A stretch of DNA of 64,000 nucleotides, taken from contig CAKOTK010000003.1 of NCBI GenBank assembly GCA_934120135.1, positions 124,001-188,000 on the forward strand, given 5' to 3'. The notes beneath the pieces are model-generated. The model ran no database searches, had not been told where the DNA came from, and worked only from the letters and a program-made list of their open reading frames with translations. Shown here one piece after another: positions 39,749-48,226 of this stretch. Position numbers and translations under genes: made by a program. This stretch comes from an uncultured Clostridia bacterium (lineage in GTDB: Bacteria; Bacillota; Clostridia; TANB77; CAG-508). The first letter of the stretch is position 1. Each line of letters starts with the position of its first letter.

Positions 39749-41335
39749 TTATTGTCTATACCAGTTAGAAAAATTGTAAAAAATACTGTAACAGTTTGGC
39801 TTTACATCGCCCATTAAATCTGTAGAATATGCCATCATATCATTATTATAATATAAGCCTATATATGGAACTTGCTCATTACAAATTCCAAAAATTTTAG
39901 CATATCTTTCTTTTAATTGTTCTTGATCTGTAATATTATTTATTTCATTTATAGCAGAAATAATTTCATCATTTTTATAATTAGACAAATTATTTTCTCC
40001 TAAAAAGTAGCTTAAATCTGGTGCTATTGATGTATATACTCCAGTTAATATCATTTCATAATTTTTATCATTCAAGTATTGTTTATATTGTGAATCTGAT
40101 ACTTGTTTTATATTGATTTTTATTCCAAATAACTCTAGTTGGTCTTGTATTGCTTGCACAACTTTAACCCTTTGACTATTACTCTTACTTACAGCAAAAT
40201 CAATATTTATTGTTTTAGTAACTCCATCTATTTCTTTTTGCCAAAGTCCATATTCATATTTCCAACCTGCATTTTGTAAAATCTCTTTTGCTTTTTCAGT
40301 ATTAGTTTTGTTAGATATTTCAATATCTTTTAATAAATAGCTGTTATTTATCAAAGGATAATTTGCCACTGTAACTTTGTTTTCTAAAGTTGATGTTACT
40401 ATTTTTTCTTTGTCAATAACTTTGCTAATAGCTTGTCTTACTTCTAGATATTGTAAAATAGTATTTTGACAATTTAATGCTATATAGTCGTATTCTCTGT
40501 TTGCAAATACCTTTTTATTATATCCCATACTTCCTATATATTCTTCTGCATTATTATTGCTAGTATGAATTAAATCAATACTTCCTAATTTAAATGCATT
40601 ATATTCTTTCCCTCTAGTATCATATAAATTTATATATATTGTTTTTATATTAGCATTTTCTGTATCAATATTTCTCCAATTTTCATTTTTACTAAGTTCA
40701 ATTTTGTCTGTTTGTATCTTAGCAATTTTGTATTGCCCAGTTCCTAAAGGTATTGTATTTGAATTTAAGCTAGTTGATTTATATTGCTTTGATGATATTA
40801 TAGGGAATATTAAGTTATATTCAAAAAATGGTTCTGTTTGTTTTAATTCAATTCTAACAGTATTTTCGTCTACTACTTCCACATCTTTTATATTCTTAAC
40901 ATTTGAATAATATACAGACTTTGTTTGGCTTTGTAGTTTAGTAACTGAAAATTTAACATCTTCTGCTGTAAACTTGCTCCCGTCATGCCATTGTATATTT
41001 TCGTTTAGTTTAATTACATATGTTTTATCTCCAATTTTTGACCACTCTTTTGCTAAACATTCAGACACTTTGTAATCTTCAGTTATACTAAGTAATGGTT
41101 CAAATATAAGCTGATCTATATAAATTGCTTCTTGGTTGTTAGTTACATATGGATGTATGCTGTCAAAGTTTGAAATTCCTAACCTTATATTTGTAATCAT
41201 ATCTACTGTTTGGTATAATATTTCTTTTTCCTCTTGCTGTTCATCTTTTGTGTTATGCATTACAACATACACTACTCCAGCTATTATAAATAATATAAAT
41301 ATTACAATTATAATTTTTAATGATTTTGCCTTCAT
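39749..41335 (-). CDS. Extracellular solute-binding protein family 5 (peptide-binding)
   Basis: 528 residues, substrate-binding component of the Opp/Dpp type. Recognisable parts are NIQWHDGSKFTAEDVKFSVTKL, NTIPLGTGQYKIAKIQ, VRQAISKVIDKEKIV and AKEILQNAGWKYEYG. The N terminus is a hydrophobic helix (residues 5-27) without a lipobox cysteine, so it is a membrane-anchored rather than lipid-anchored binding protein. No permease or ATPase genes are adjacent. It sits between spoVS and recA on the same strand. ATG at 41335. Confidence 0.85.
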   Translation of the reverse strand: MKAKSLKIIIVIFILFIIAGVVYVVMHNTKDEQQEEKEILYQTVDMITNIRLGISNFDSIHPYVTNNQEAIYIDQLIFEPLLSITEDYKVSECLAKEWSKIGDKTYVIKLNENIQWHDGSKFTAEDVKFSVTKLQSQTKSVYYSNVKNIKDVEVVDENTVRIELKQTEPFFEYNLIFPIISSKQYKSTSLNSNTIPLGTGQYKIAKIQTDKIELSKNENWRNIDTENANIKTIYINLYDTRGKEYNAFKLGSIDLIHTSNNNAEEYIGSMGYNKKVFANREYDYIALNCQNTILQYLEVRQAISKVIDKEKIVTSTLENKVTVANYPLINNSYLLKDIEISNKTNTEKAKEILQNAGWKYEYGLWQKEIDGVTKTINIDFAVSKSNSQRVKVVQAIQDQLELFGIKINIKQVSDSQYKQYLNDKNYEMILTGVYTSIAPDLSYFLGENNLSNYKNDEIISAINEINNITDQEQLKERYAKIFGICNEQVPYIGLYYNNDMMAYSTDLMGDVKPNCYSIFYNFSNWYRQ

Positions 41336-41395
41336 TGCCCACTCTCCTTTTGCTCCCTAATTGTATAATATATTTTAGTCTTTTTCAATGATTTA

Positions 41396-41436
41396 AAACA
41401 AAAAGCACAAAAATATACTTAAATATATTTCTGTGC
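41396..41436 (-). terminator. Intrinsic terminator after spoVS
   Basis: GCACAGAAATATA pairs with TATATTTTTGTGC (one mismatch), then a T run on the minus strand. Confidence 0.85.
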
Positions 41437-41464
41437 CCCTATATAAATTTAATTTTAAACTAAA

Positions 41465-41728
41465 TTATTTTCTTGATTCAACAATCAGCTTAATGCCTGT
41501 TCTGTCCTCCCCTTCAACTTCTACCTCTGCAAACGCTGGTATACATACCAAATCCACTCCTGCTGGTGCTACAAAGCCTCTTGCTATTGCAACAGCTTTA
41601 ACTGCTTGATTTAATGCTCCAGCTCCAATTGCTTGCATTTCTGCTTTGTTTGATTCCTTTACCAAACCAGCTATTGCTCCTGCAACTGAGTTTGGATTTG
41701 ATTTTGATGAGATTTTTAAAACTTCCAT
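41465..41728 (-). CDS. spoVS: Stage V sporulation protein S
   Basis: 87-residue protein nearly identical in form to SpoVS, an Alba-like regulator that affects sporulation and septum formation. The highly conserved text MEVLKISSKSNPNSVAGAIA and QAVKAVAIARGFVAPAG is present. ATG at 41728 follows AGGAGGCAAAA. It lies downstream of ymdB, as in many Clostridia and Bacilli; the usual rny (RNase Y) gene between recA and ymdB is missing from this neighbourhood. Confidence 0.97.
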   Translation of the reverse strand: MEVLKISSKSNPNSVAGAIAGLVKESNKAEMQAIGAGALNQAVKAVAIARGFVAPAGVDLVCIPAFAEVEVEGEDRTGIKLIVESRK

Positions 41729-41876
41729 TTTTGCCTCCTAAATTTTTATTTTTTGTTCTGTGAACAGTTATAGTTATATTACAATTTCCAAATTTTGTCT
41801 AGTAGTTTTTGGAAAAAAGTGGAAGTTTTTTCTTTCATTTTTTTACATTATTTGTCATTTTTGTGTCGAATTTATT

Positions 41877-42656
41877 CTATTTAATCAAAAGTCTTTCAAC
41901 TTTTTCAGCTTTTCCTGTTTGGTCATTTAATTCAAATATGCATCCATTAAGCATACAAGAGCCCTCTGCCAACTTGTATCTTTCTGGTAATGATGTAACA
42001 AATCTTTTTACCGATTCTTCTACCCCCATACCAATAACCGAATTTACTGGTCCTGTCATTCCCAAATCAGTTATATATGCTGTTCCTTGTTCTGTTATTT
42101 GTTCATCCGCAGTTTGCACATGTGTGTGTGTTCCAAATAATATATTTACTTTTCCATCTAAGAAATGTCTCATAGCAATCTTTTCAGCTGTTGCTTCTGC
42201 ATGAAAATCTAACACTATTATATCTGCTTCTTTTGATAGTTTATCAACTAAATTTTCAGCAACAGTAAATGGATTTTCTGATAAGACATTCATATCAGTT
42301 CTTCCAATTAAGTTCATAACAACAATGTTTTTATCCTTACATTTGCATATTGCATAACCTTTTCCTGGTACTCCTTTAGAATAGTTTGCAGGTCTAATTA
42401 GCTTTGGATGATTTATAAACTGAAATATATCTTTTTTGGCCCAAGTATGGTTTCCCATTGTAACTACATCTATTGGCAATTTTAATAAATCATTCCAGTT
42501 TTTAAAAGTAATTCCCATTCCTCCTGCAACATTTTCTGCATTTACTATTACAAAATCTATTTGTGCTTCTTCTTTTAATTTTGGTAAAACTTGTTTTAAT
42601 TTATCTAATCCATTTTCTCCTACTAAATCTCCAACTGCTAGTACTTTCATTTGCAT
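41877..42656 (-). CDS. ymdB: YmdB/TIGR00282 metallophosphoesterase
   Basis: About 259 residues. Metal-binding segments are AVGDLVGENG, VNAENVAGGMGI, TMGNHTWAKKD, DFHAEATAEK and FGTHTHVQTADE, with ITDLGMTGPVNSVIGM at the end, all typical of YmdB, a 2',3'-cyclic phosphodiesterase that affects biofilm and sporulation gene expression. Start is ATG at 42656 (AAAGGA four bases away) or ATG at 42650; the frame upstream would need TTG. Located upstream of spoVS. Confidence 0.93.
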   Translation of the reverse strand: MQMKVLAVGDLVGENGLDKLKQVLPKLKEEAQIDFVIVNAENVAGGMGITFKNWNDLLKLPIDVVTMGNHTWAKKDIFQFINHPKLIRPANYSKGVPGKGYAICKCKDKNIVVMNLIGRTDMNVLSENPFTVAENLVDKLSKEADIIVLDFHAEATAEKIAMRHFLDGKVNILFGTHTHVQTADEQITEQGTAYITDLGMTGPVNSVIGMGVEESVKRFVTSLPERYKLAEGSCMLNGCIFELNDQTGKAEKVERLLIK

Positions 42657-42732
42657 CAATTCCTTTCTAGGATATGTTTTATATGGTATATTATAAACTT
42701 AATTGCTAAAGTTAGTCAAGTGGGAGTTAGAG

Positions 42733-43047
42733 TTATAACTTATTTAAGTAATTTTGGTATTTATTGAAAATATGTAAAATAAATATTTGATATGTGTCGT
42801 TTCTGACTTCATATATGATAACAAAATTATTGATTAAAAGTTTTCTAAGATTTCTATTTTTAAATTTTGATTTAAATATTCTTGAATATCTTTCTGGTAG
42901 ATATTGTAGACTTAAAATTTTATTTCTTATTTTTTTATATTTTTCATTTGCAATTTTCGGCTCTTGAAGATAATTCGCTATATAGCTATAAATGTCTAAT
43001 AATTCTTCTTCAAAAGCCTTTGTAGTTTTTATATTGTATTTATTCAT
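42733..43047 (-). CDS. Type II toxin, RelE/ParE family
   Basis: 104 residues with the RelE/ParE fold pattern: TTKAFEEELLDIYSYIANYLQEP in the N-terminal helices, LPERYSRIF in the middle, NLRKLLINNFVIIYEV and a short end. Members inhibit translation (RelE) or gyrase (ParE); this pattern is closer to ParE. It overlaps the antitoxin gene by eight bases, antitoxin first, the usual arrangement. Confidence 0.82.
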   Translation of the reverse strand: MNKYNIKTTKAFEEELLDIYSYIANYLQEPKIANEKYKKIRNKILSLQYLPERYSRIFKSKFKNRNLRKLLINNFVIIYEVRNDTYQIFILHIFNKYQNYLNKL

Positions 43048-43372
43048 TTATATTGTACTTTTCCTCCATTTCTTGAAAGAAATTTTGGGCTGGTCTATAG
43101 TTGCCATTTTCTATATCTGCTAGTCCTTTTTCTATTTTTTCATAAATGTCCTTTTTAAAGCTTTCGAAATCGTCAAATTTTTCATTAAACTGTTTATTAA
43201 TTAAGTCTTCTATCCTCTTTTCTTCATATTGCTCATATGCTTCATTGCTTAATAACACTAAATCATTGTATCCATTTTTTGTAATATATATTGGTTCATT
43301 AGTTGCATGACACAACTTTGATATTTCATTATAGTTATTTCTTAGATCTGCACAAGGTCTAATTAATGCCAT
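43040..43372 (-). CDS. Type II antitoxin, Phd/YefM family
   Basis: 110 residues. The N-terminal half (MALIRPCADLRNNYNEISKL, EPIYITKNGYNDLVLLSNEAYE) is a Phd/YefM DNA-binding domain; the C-terminal half is the acidic, helical toxin-binding part. It would repress its own promoter in the 130-bp gap shared with the tRNA-Leu gene. ATG at 43372 follows AAAGGAGGAATTTTAA. Confidence 0.85.
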   Translation of the reverse strand: MALIRPCADLRNNYNEISKLCHATNEPIYITKNGYNDLVLLSNEAYEQYEEKRIEDLINKQFNEKFDDFESFKKDIYEKIEKGLADIENGNYRPAQNFFQEMEEKYNINE

Positions 43373-43450
43373 TTAAAATTCCTCCTTTAAAAATATATAC
43401 AGATTATATCAAAATTTTATCATTAGTACAATAGAAAATTTAATATTTTT

Positions 43451-43490
43451 TACTAAATTTCTAGCTTTATGTAGAAATTTAGTATATAAT
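43451..43490 (+). promoter_or_regulatory. tRNA-Leu promoter region with 13-bp inverted repeat
   Basis: TACTAAATTTCTA and TAGAAATTTAGTA form a perfect inverted repeat with an 8-base spacer at 43451-43484, ending exactly at the -10 box TATAAT (43485-43490). No good -35 is visible, so the repeat lies where polymerase or a regulator would bind. Confidence 0.6.
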
Positions 43491-43502
43491 TGTAATGTTC
43501 AT

Positions 43503-43587
43503 GCGAATATGCTGGAACTGGCAGACAGGCACGTTTGAGGGGCGTGTGCAATATTGCGTGTGGGTTCAAGTCCCACTATTCGCACCA
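43503..43587 (+). tRNA. tRNA-Leu (GAG)
   Basis: 85 bases with acceptor stem GCGAATA/TATTCGC, anticodon stem CACGT/GCGTG around loop TTGAGGG (anticodon GAG at 43537-43539), a long variable arm as in class II tRNAs, T arm GTGGG-TTCAAGT-CCCAC and encoded CCA. It reads CUU/CUC leucine codons. The downstream HD gene starts 22 bases later. Confidence 0.96.
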
Positions 43588-43609
43588 AATTTGTTTTAGG
43601 GGGAATATT

Positions 43610-44179
43610 ATGAAAGAAGAATTTTTATTATTATTACAGTCTGTTCAAAGAGAAGGTATGGACAAGTTACTTACATATATAGAAAAAACTGATTTTTTTA
43701 AAGCGCCTGCTAGTACAAGATTTCATGGAAATTATGAAGGTGGCCTATTAGAACATAGTTTAAATGTTTATCATTTGTTAAAAGAGAAGTTATCTCATAA
43801 ACCATATAGTGATATTGTTAAAGCATCTGATGAAACAATTATTTTAATCACTTTGCTACATGACTTTTGCAAAGCAAATTATTATACAGTTGATTATCGT
43901 AACAGAAAAAATGAAGATGGTATTTGGGTAAAAGAGCCATATTACACAGTTAATGATACTATTCCATATGGTCATGGGGAAAAATCTGTAATGATGATTA
44001 CTAAATTTATTGATTTAACTTTAGAAGAAATGTACTGTATTCGTTGGCATATGGGATTTACAGAGCCAAAGGAATTATATAATACTATTAGTACTGTTTA
44101 CGAAAGATATCCTCTTGCTTTAGCTTTACATGAAGCTGATTTAGAAGCAAGTTATATTCTTGAAAGTAGAAAAAAATAA
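43610..44179 (+). CDS. HD-domain hydrolase
   Basis: 189 residues from the ATG at 43610 behind AGGGGGAATATT; the longer frame would run through the tRNA gene. HD-type motifs: FHGNYEGGLLEHSLNVYHL, TLLHDFCKANYY (HD doublet), PYGHGEKSVMMI and RWHMGF. It is of the YhaM/HDIG-like group often found in Clostridia and phages; substrate unknown. Followed after two bases by the pseudouridine synthase gene. Confidence 0.82.
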   Translation: MKEEFLLLLQSVQREGMDKLLTYIEKTDFFKAPASTRFHGNYEGGLLEHSLNVYHLLKEKLSHKPYSDIVKASDETIILITLLHDFCKANYYTVDYRNRKNEDGIWVKEPYYTVNDTIPYGHGEKSVMMITKFIDLTLEEMYCIRWHMGFTEPKELYNTISTVYERYPLALALHEADLEASYILESRKK

Positions 44180-44181
44180 TT

Positions 44182-45060
44182 ATGAAATTAACATATGTAA
44201 ATTCAAGTAAATATTCTAATGTTAAAGAGGTCTTGAAGGCGAAGTTTTCTATGTCTGATAGGCTTCTATTAAAGTTGAAAAAATTAGATAGAATTTATTT
44301 AAATGGCGATGTTACTTCTGTGAATCATCTAGTTCTTGAAAATGATTTAATTGAATGTTACCTAGATTATGAAGAAGATAACTCAAATATTGTACCTATT
44401 GAAATGCCACTTAACATTATATATGAAGATGAAGCTTACATAGTTGTAAACAAGCCTGCTGGCATTCCTGTTCATCCTTCTATGGATCATTACGCAGATA
44501 GTCTTTCTAATGGAATTGCTTTTTATTTTAATCAAATTGGTTTAAAGAAGAAAATTAGACCTGTTAATAGACTTGATAAAGATACTTCTGGCATTGTTAT
44601 ATTTGCTAAAAATGAGTATATTCAAGAATGTTTAGTTAGGCAAATGAAGTCTAAGGAGTTTATAAAAAAGTATATTGCTGTTGTTAACGGCAATTTAGGT
44701 AATTTTGAAGGAACTATAAATGCTCCTATTGCAAGAAAAGAAGGCAGTATTATTGAAAGATGTGTTAATGGAACTGGCGATATTGCTATTACTCATTACA
44801 AAGTTTTAAAAAGAAACCTTGATTTTGACGTAGTTGAATGTATTTTAGAAACTGGCAGAACTCATCAAATTCGTGTTCATTTTGCTTATTTAGGTCATAG
44901 TTTATTAGGTGATACCTTGTATGGTAAAAGCTCAAATCTAATAAATAGACAGGCTTTACATGCTTATGAAGTTGAGTTTATACATCCACTTTCAAAGCAA
45001 AAAGTTAAATATGTTGCAAATGTTCCTGAAGATTTAAATAAACTTATGGAAAACGCGTAG
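44182..45060 (+). CDS. RluA family pseudouridine synthase
   Basis: 292 residues. S4-like N-terminal domain (residues 1-70), catalytic motif RPVNRLDKDTSGIVIFAKN with the active-site Asp, YIAVVNG, and LETGRTHQIRVHFAYLGHSLLGDTLYG. It isomerises uridines in rRNA or tRNA; which site cannot be told within the RluA/RluC/RluD group. The stop codon lies inside the terminator stem. Confidence 0.93.
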   Translation: MKLTYVNSSKYSNVKEVLKAKFSMSDRLLLKLKKLDRIYLNGDVTSVNHLVLENDLIECYLDYEEDNSNIVPIEMPLNIIYEDEAYIVVNKPAGIPVHPSMDHYADSLSNGIAFYFNQIGLKKKIRPVNRLDKDTSGIVIFAKNEYIQECLVRQMKSKEFIKKYIAVVNGNLGNFEGTINAPIARKEGSIIERCVNGTGDIAITHYKVLKRNLDFDVVECILETGRTHQIRVHFAYLGHSLLGDTLYGKSSNLINRQALHAYEVEFIHPLSKQKVKYVANVPEDLNKLMENA

Positions 45061-45077
45061 GCACTTACCTACGCGTT
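45052..45077. terminator. Bidirectional hairpin between rluA-family gene and rnpB
   Basis: Perfect 10-bp stem AACGCGTAGG/CCTACGCGTT containing the stop codon of the plus-strand gene. It can also end the convergent RNase P RNA. T runs are weak on both sides. Confidence 0.75.
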
Positions 45078-45090
45078 CTTCATTTAATAT

Positions 45091-45432
45091 AGTAAATCTA
45101 TAAGCCGGGTTCTGTCATTTAAGATAGTCATTTATCTACTACTTATATTACTATAAGTCTCATGCCACCAAATCGGAAGATGACGAGTAGTCTTAGCCTT
45201 CCTGCTCGGTGTTGCTCCAGATGGGGTTTACACTGCCTAACATGTCACCATATTAGCGGTAGGCTCTTACCCTGCCTTTTCACCCTTACTGTATAATACA
45301 GCGGTTATTTTCTGTTGCACTTTCCTTAAGGTTACCCTCACTGGACGTTATCCAGCATCATTACTCTATGGAGCCCAGACTTTCCTCGTACGCAGCCTTT
45401 CGGCTTTGCTATACGCGACTATCCAACTTACT
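45091..45432 (-). ncRNA. rnpB: RNase P RNA
   Basis: Catalytic RNA that matures tRNA 5' ends. On the minus strand the diagnostic 5' box GAGGAAAGTCTGGGCTCC is followed by the rest of the molecule and the 3' universal box ACAGAACCCGGCTTATAGA. The outer P1 strands AGTAAG and TTTACT pair. About 340 bases. Ends are approximate. Confidence 0.95.
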
Positions 45433-45440
45433 ACCTTTCT

Positions 45441-45469
45441 ATTATACTACATTTTTATTCAAAATTCAA
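45441..45469 (-). promoter_or_regulatory. Promoter of rnpB
   Basis: -35 TTGAAT, 17-bp spacer, -10 TATAAT, placing the start at the predicted RNA 5' end. Confidence 0.8.
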
Positions 45470-45490
45470 ACTTTTTGGCTTGTTTTATAC

Positions 45491-45524
45491 ATAAAAAATG
45501 TAAGTACTTTTTAATACTTACATT
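45491..45524 (-). terminator. Intrinsic terminator
   Basis: AATGTAAGTA/TACTTACATT 10-bp stem, then a T run on the minus strand; it ends the hypothetical gene at 45531. Confidence 0.85.
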
Positions 45525-45530
45525 CTTAAC

Positions 45531-46181
45531 TTATCTAGACATATCATCTATTTCACTTTGTAATTTTTGAATTTGCGCTTTCCTTTTAGCGATTTCCGCT
45601 TGTTTTTTTGCTTCAATTGATTCTCTAAGTTCTCTTCTACGATTTACCATTAGTTCTGAATTATGAGATGCTTGTCCAACTATCATTGAGAAGATTTTTT
45701 TATATCCTTCCTCTGTTTCTTTTACTCCACCTATGTATTTACCACAAGGTCTTTCCGGATTCTCTTTTAGTCCTTCCTCAAGATATTTATTTATCCTATT
45801 TTGCTCTAGTAAATTTCTCATTACAGTTACACAATATTTTTCATCTACTTCTAATAATGCTGGATCAATTTGTGCAAGTATTCCTTTATATGCTTTTGCA
45901 CTTAAACTTTCGCCTTCACCTACAAATACAGCATCATCTCGATTGTACCATGAAACCAAACAGTTTTGTACTTCTTGATTTGCAAGTACTACTGGTCTAT
46001 TTCCTACAACTAATCTTGTAGAATCATACAATTGACCTACTTTTATTTTATTATCATAAAAGTCAATTTGTAGTCTTCCATCTGTAGTTGTACTATATTC
46101 TATTTCATATGATCTTTGTGGTTTCTGAGTTTTTCTTTCCATTTCTGGTGATTTCTTTTTAAACATATCTAATAATCCCAT
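45531..46181 (-). CDS. Hypothetical protein
   Basis: 216 residues from the ATG at 46181 (AAGGAG, nine bases away). Not recognised. It begins MGLLDMFKKKSPEMERK, has a compact globular middle (YEIEYSTTTDGRLQIDFYDN, RLVVGNRPVVLANQEVQNCL) and ends in a coiled-coil helix (REL..SIEAKKQAEIAKRKAQ). No signal or membrane segment. It is one of three solitary unknown genes in a row on this strand, each with its own terminator, so they are probably separate transcripts. Confidence 0.7.
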   Translation of the reverse strand: MGLLDMFKKKSPEMERKTQKPQRSYEIEYSTTTDGRLQIDFYDNKIKVGQLYDSTRLVVGNRPVVLANQEVQNCLVSWYNRDDAVFVGEGESLSAKAYKGILAQIDPALLEVDEKYCVTVMRNLLEQNRINKYLEEGLKENPERPCGKYIGGVKETEEGYKKIFSMIVGQASHNSELMVNRRRELRESIEAKKQAEIAKRKAQIQKLQSEIDDMSR

Positions 46182-46317
46182 AATTCTCAACTCCTTATAT
46201 ATCATATATTATACCATATGTTATAAAAAACTGCAAACTCTACCAATTTTTTGTCACTAATACTTTTCAATTTTTAAGACATTCTCAAAAATAATTAATA
46301 TATTTTTATGCATAAAA

Positions 46318-46358
46318 AATCTCAAGAATCTCTAATCTAGAAATTCTTGAGATTTTTA
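46318..46358 (-). terminator. Intrinsic terminator
   Basis: ATCTCAAGAAT/ATTCTTGAGAT 11-bp stem, T run on the minus strand, after the gene at 46361. Confidence 0.88.
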
Positions 46359-46360
46359 AA

Positions 46361-46807
46361 TTATTCATCTTTTCCATATTTCTCATCATATTCTTTTTGA
46401 GCATCAACTGCTTCTAAGAATGCTACTTTTGCTTCTTCTGCTGCAAGTAATGCTAAAGTTACACATTGTTCTGCATATTCTAATTCATTATCAATATATT
46501 TAGATAATTTTTCTTTGTCATATGCTTCTTTTCTTTCTTGAATATTCTCTTTTGCCACTTTGAAGTTCATTTGAGCTCTTAATAATTCACTTGAAATTTT
46601 GCTTTTTCCTCTTTCTGATGCAATTCTGCATTGCTCTTTTGCAGCTTCTAAACCGCTTTGTGCATCTTTCATTTTTGCTGATAATACATCTTTTGCTTCC
46701 ATTCCTGCTATTATTACTGTATCTGTTCCATCTTTAATTTTTGCGTTTAACTCCTTCATTTTTGCATTAAATTCTTCCATTTTTTGTTTTCTTTCTTCTT
46801 TGTCCAT
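46361..46807 (-). CDS. Hypothetical coiled-coil protein
   Basis: 148 residues from the ATG at 46807 behind AGGAGG. Almost entirely predicted helix rich in Lys, Glu and Ala: MDKEERKQKMEEFNAKMKEL, a middle with AKMKDAQSGLEAAKEQC, and an acidic C terminus. No membrane segment. Function unknown; the pattern is that of a small structural or adaptor protein. Confidence 0.7.
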   Translation of the reverse strand: MDKEERKQKMEEFNAKMKELNAKIKDGTDTVIIAGMEAKDVLSAKMKDAQSGLEAAKEQCRIASERGKSKISSELLRAQMNFKVAKENIQERKEAYDKEKLSKYIDNELEYAEQCVTLALLAAEEAKVAFLEAVDAQKEYDEKYGKDE

Positions 46808-46888
46808 AATCAATTACCTCCTAAAATAATTTACTTACTAATATATACCATAACATTGTGAACATTTTGTGAATTTAACAAGATTTCT

Positions 46889-46918
46889 TTTGGTGCCTAT
46901 GGGGACCCTTAGTCACCC
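46889..46918. other. GC-rich hairpin at the stop of the gene at 46913
   Basis: Minus-strand GGTGACTAAGGGTCCCC can pair in part with CATAGGCACC. Its stretch GTGCCTATGGGGAC resembles GTGCCATTGGGGAC in the large palindrome at 60796. It may end the upstream gene. Limits are approximate to a base or two. Confidence 0.4.
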
Positions 46919-47794
46919 AACTATAATCTCCATCTTGCTCATTAGGTTTCTATATTCTATGAAAAATATTTCTTTGTCTTGTAAACCTACTGCTTTTTTT
47001 AGTTCATTTATTGATATATAGCATTGGCTCATTGTTGCTTGGTTTGTATAATCATTTGTTACTGTGTTTAATAAGTTTGAAAATATTTTTTCTGCAGTTG
47101 CTAATTTTGCACTTGCTTCATTCCATTTTCCATTTGTTACATCTGTATATGCTGCTACAGAGTTATATTGAATTGTTAATATATCTGTTTTTCTAGTGTC
47201 TTTATCATATGCTTTTCTATATTCTAATATTTTTCCATATATTCCTGTTATTTCATTCATTGCATTTGCCTTATTTTTAACTTTTATCGCTTGAGTTGCT
47301 CTATTTAGTCCATCATTAAAAGTTAATATTGCATTATTATCAATGTTTAAACTGTATAAGTCAATGCTCACAGTGTTCCATACTTGATATATTTGCTCCA
47401 CTTCTGTTTCAATTTTATCCCATTTTGCATCATATTTACCATCATTTTTTAATATTCCATTTTGAACTGTATCTGTTTTATTTTCTACTTTACTATTTTG
47501 CTGCAAATTATCATTTCCCTGTGTTTTGTTTTTGTCTGCTTGATCACTCAAGTTTGTGTTTATATTAGTTTGTATTTTAGGCTCTGTTTCTTGAAGTCTA
47601 TTATCTCCAATAGTAAGACCATTAAAATCTCCAAGCATTGTTACAAAATATTGATTTAAATACATCAATTCTTGTGTAACTTTATCTTCTATTTTATTGT
47701 CATTACTATCTCCTTTTGCATAAGCAACTAAAGAAGATAGAATTATAATTGTTATAATTACTGCAATTATCATAATTATTATTATTCTTTTCAT
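46913..47794 (-). CDS. Exported hypothetical protein
   Basis: 293 residues from the ATG at 47794 (AGAAAGGTGG); the open frame extends 55 codons further but without a site. A signal peptide or membrane anchor (MKRIIIIMIIAVIITIIILS) is followed by a polar Asn/Gln/Lys-rich linker (about 70-125) and a helical domain (WNTVSIDLYSLNIDNNAILT, LNRATQAIKVKNKANAMNEI, WNEASAKLATAEKIFSNLL). Not recognised. Likely a cell-surface helical-bundle protein. Confidence 0.65.
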   Translation of the reverse strand: MKRIIIIMIIAVIITIIILSSLVAYAKGDSNDNKIEDKVTQELMYLNQYFVTMLGDFNGLTIGDNRLQETEPKIQTNINTNLSDQADKNKTQGNDNLQQNSKVENKTDTVQNGILKNDGKYDAKWDKIETEVEQIYQVWNTVSIDLYSLNIDNNAILTFNDGLNRATQAIKVKNKANAMNEITGIYGKILEYRKAYDKDTRKTDILTIQYNSVAAYTDVTNGKWNEASAKLATAEKIFSNLLNTVTNDYTNQATMSQCYISINELKKAVGLQDKEIFFIEYRNLMSKMEIIVG

Positions 47795-47896
47795 AATTTC
47801 CACCTTTCTAAGCATATTATTTGCAAAAAATTGCCTTTTATTCTTAAGTATAATTATTTTTATTTTTTTAATACTAATTATGAAGGAGATTTTTTT

Positions 47897-48172
47897 ATGA
47901 ATGCAATTGTTAAATTGTATAGTACTAAAAGTGGCGAAATTTTTAAATTTTTGCAACATTTTTCCAAAGACATTAGTTCTATTGATGATGATTTATTGTG
48001 GCAAAAAAATTATGAAAATCCTATTGAAATTGCTGATATTATTAGTGCTTTGCTTGAAAACGATTATGATATAAATATGTGGATTAGTTTGGATAAGGAT
48101 GTTTTTATAAATGTGACTGAGCATAATGCAGATGACATTATTAGATATTTATTTGAAAGATATCCTTATTAA
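47897..48172 (+). CDS. Small hypothetical protein
   Basis: 91 residues from the ATG at 47897 behind GAAGGAG. Acidic, soluble. MNAIVKLYSTKSGEIFKFLQ and NYENPIEIADIISALLENDY are its clearest parts. It resembles short clostridial proteins of unknown role next to asd or other metabolic genes, but I do not recognise a family. Divergent from the exported gene at 46913 and followed after 54 bases by asd. Confidence 0.65.
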   Translation: MNAIVKLYSTKSGEIFKFLQHFSKDISSIDDDLLWQKNYENPIEIADIISALLENDYDINMWISLDKDVFINVTEHNADDIIRYLFERYPY

Positions 48173-48226
48173 ATTAAGCACTTTTTTGTTTTTTATTCAT
48201 AAAATCTATTAGAAAGGTGTGATTTT

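Noticed and set aside
43535..43609. Extended start of the HD gene inside the tRNA gene
   Set aside because: The tRNA is complete and the ATG at 43610 has a good ribosome site.
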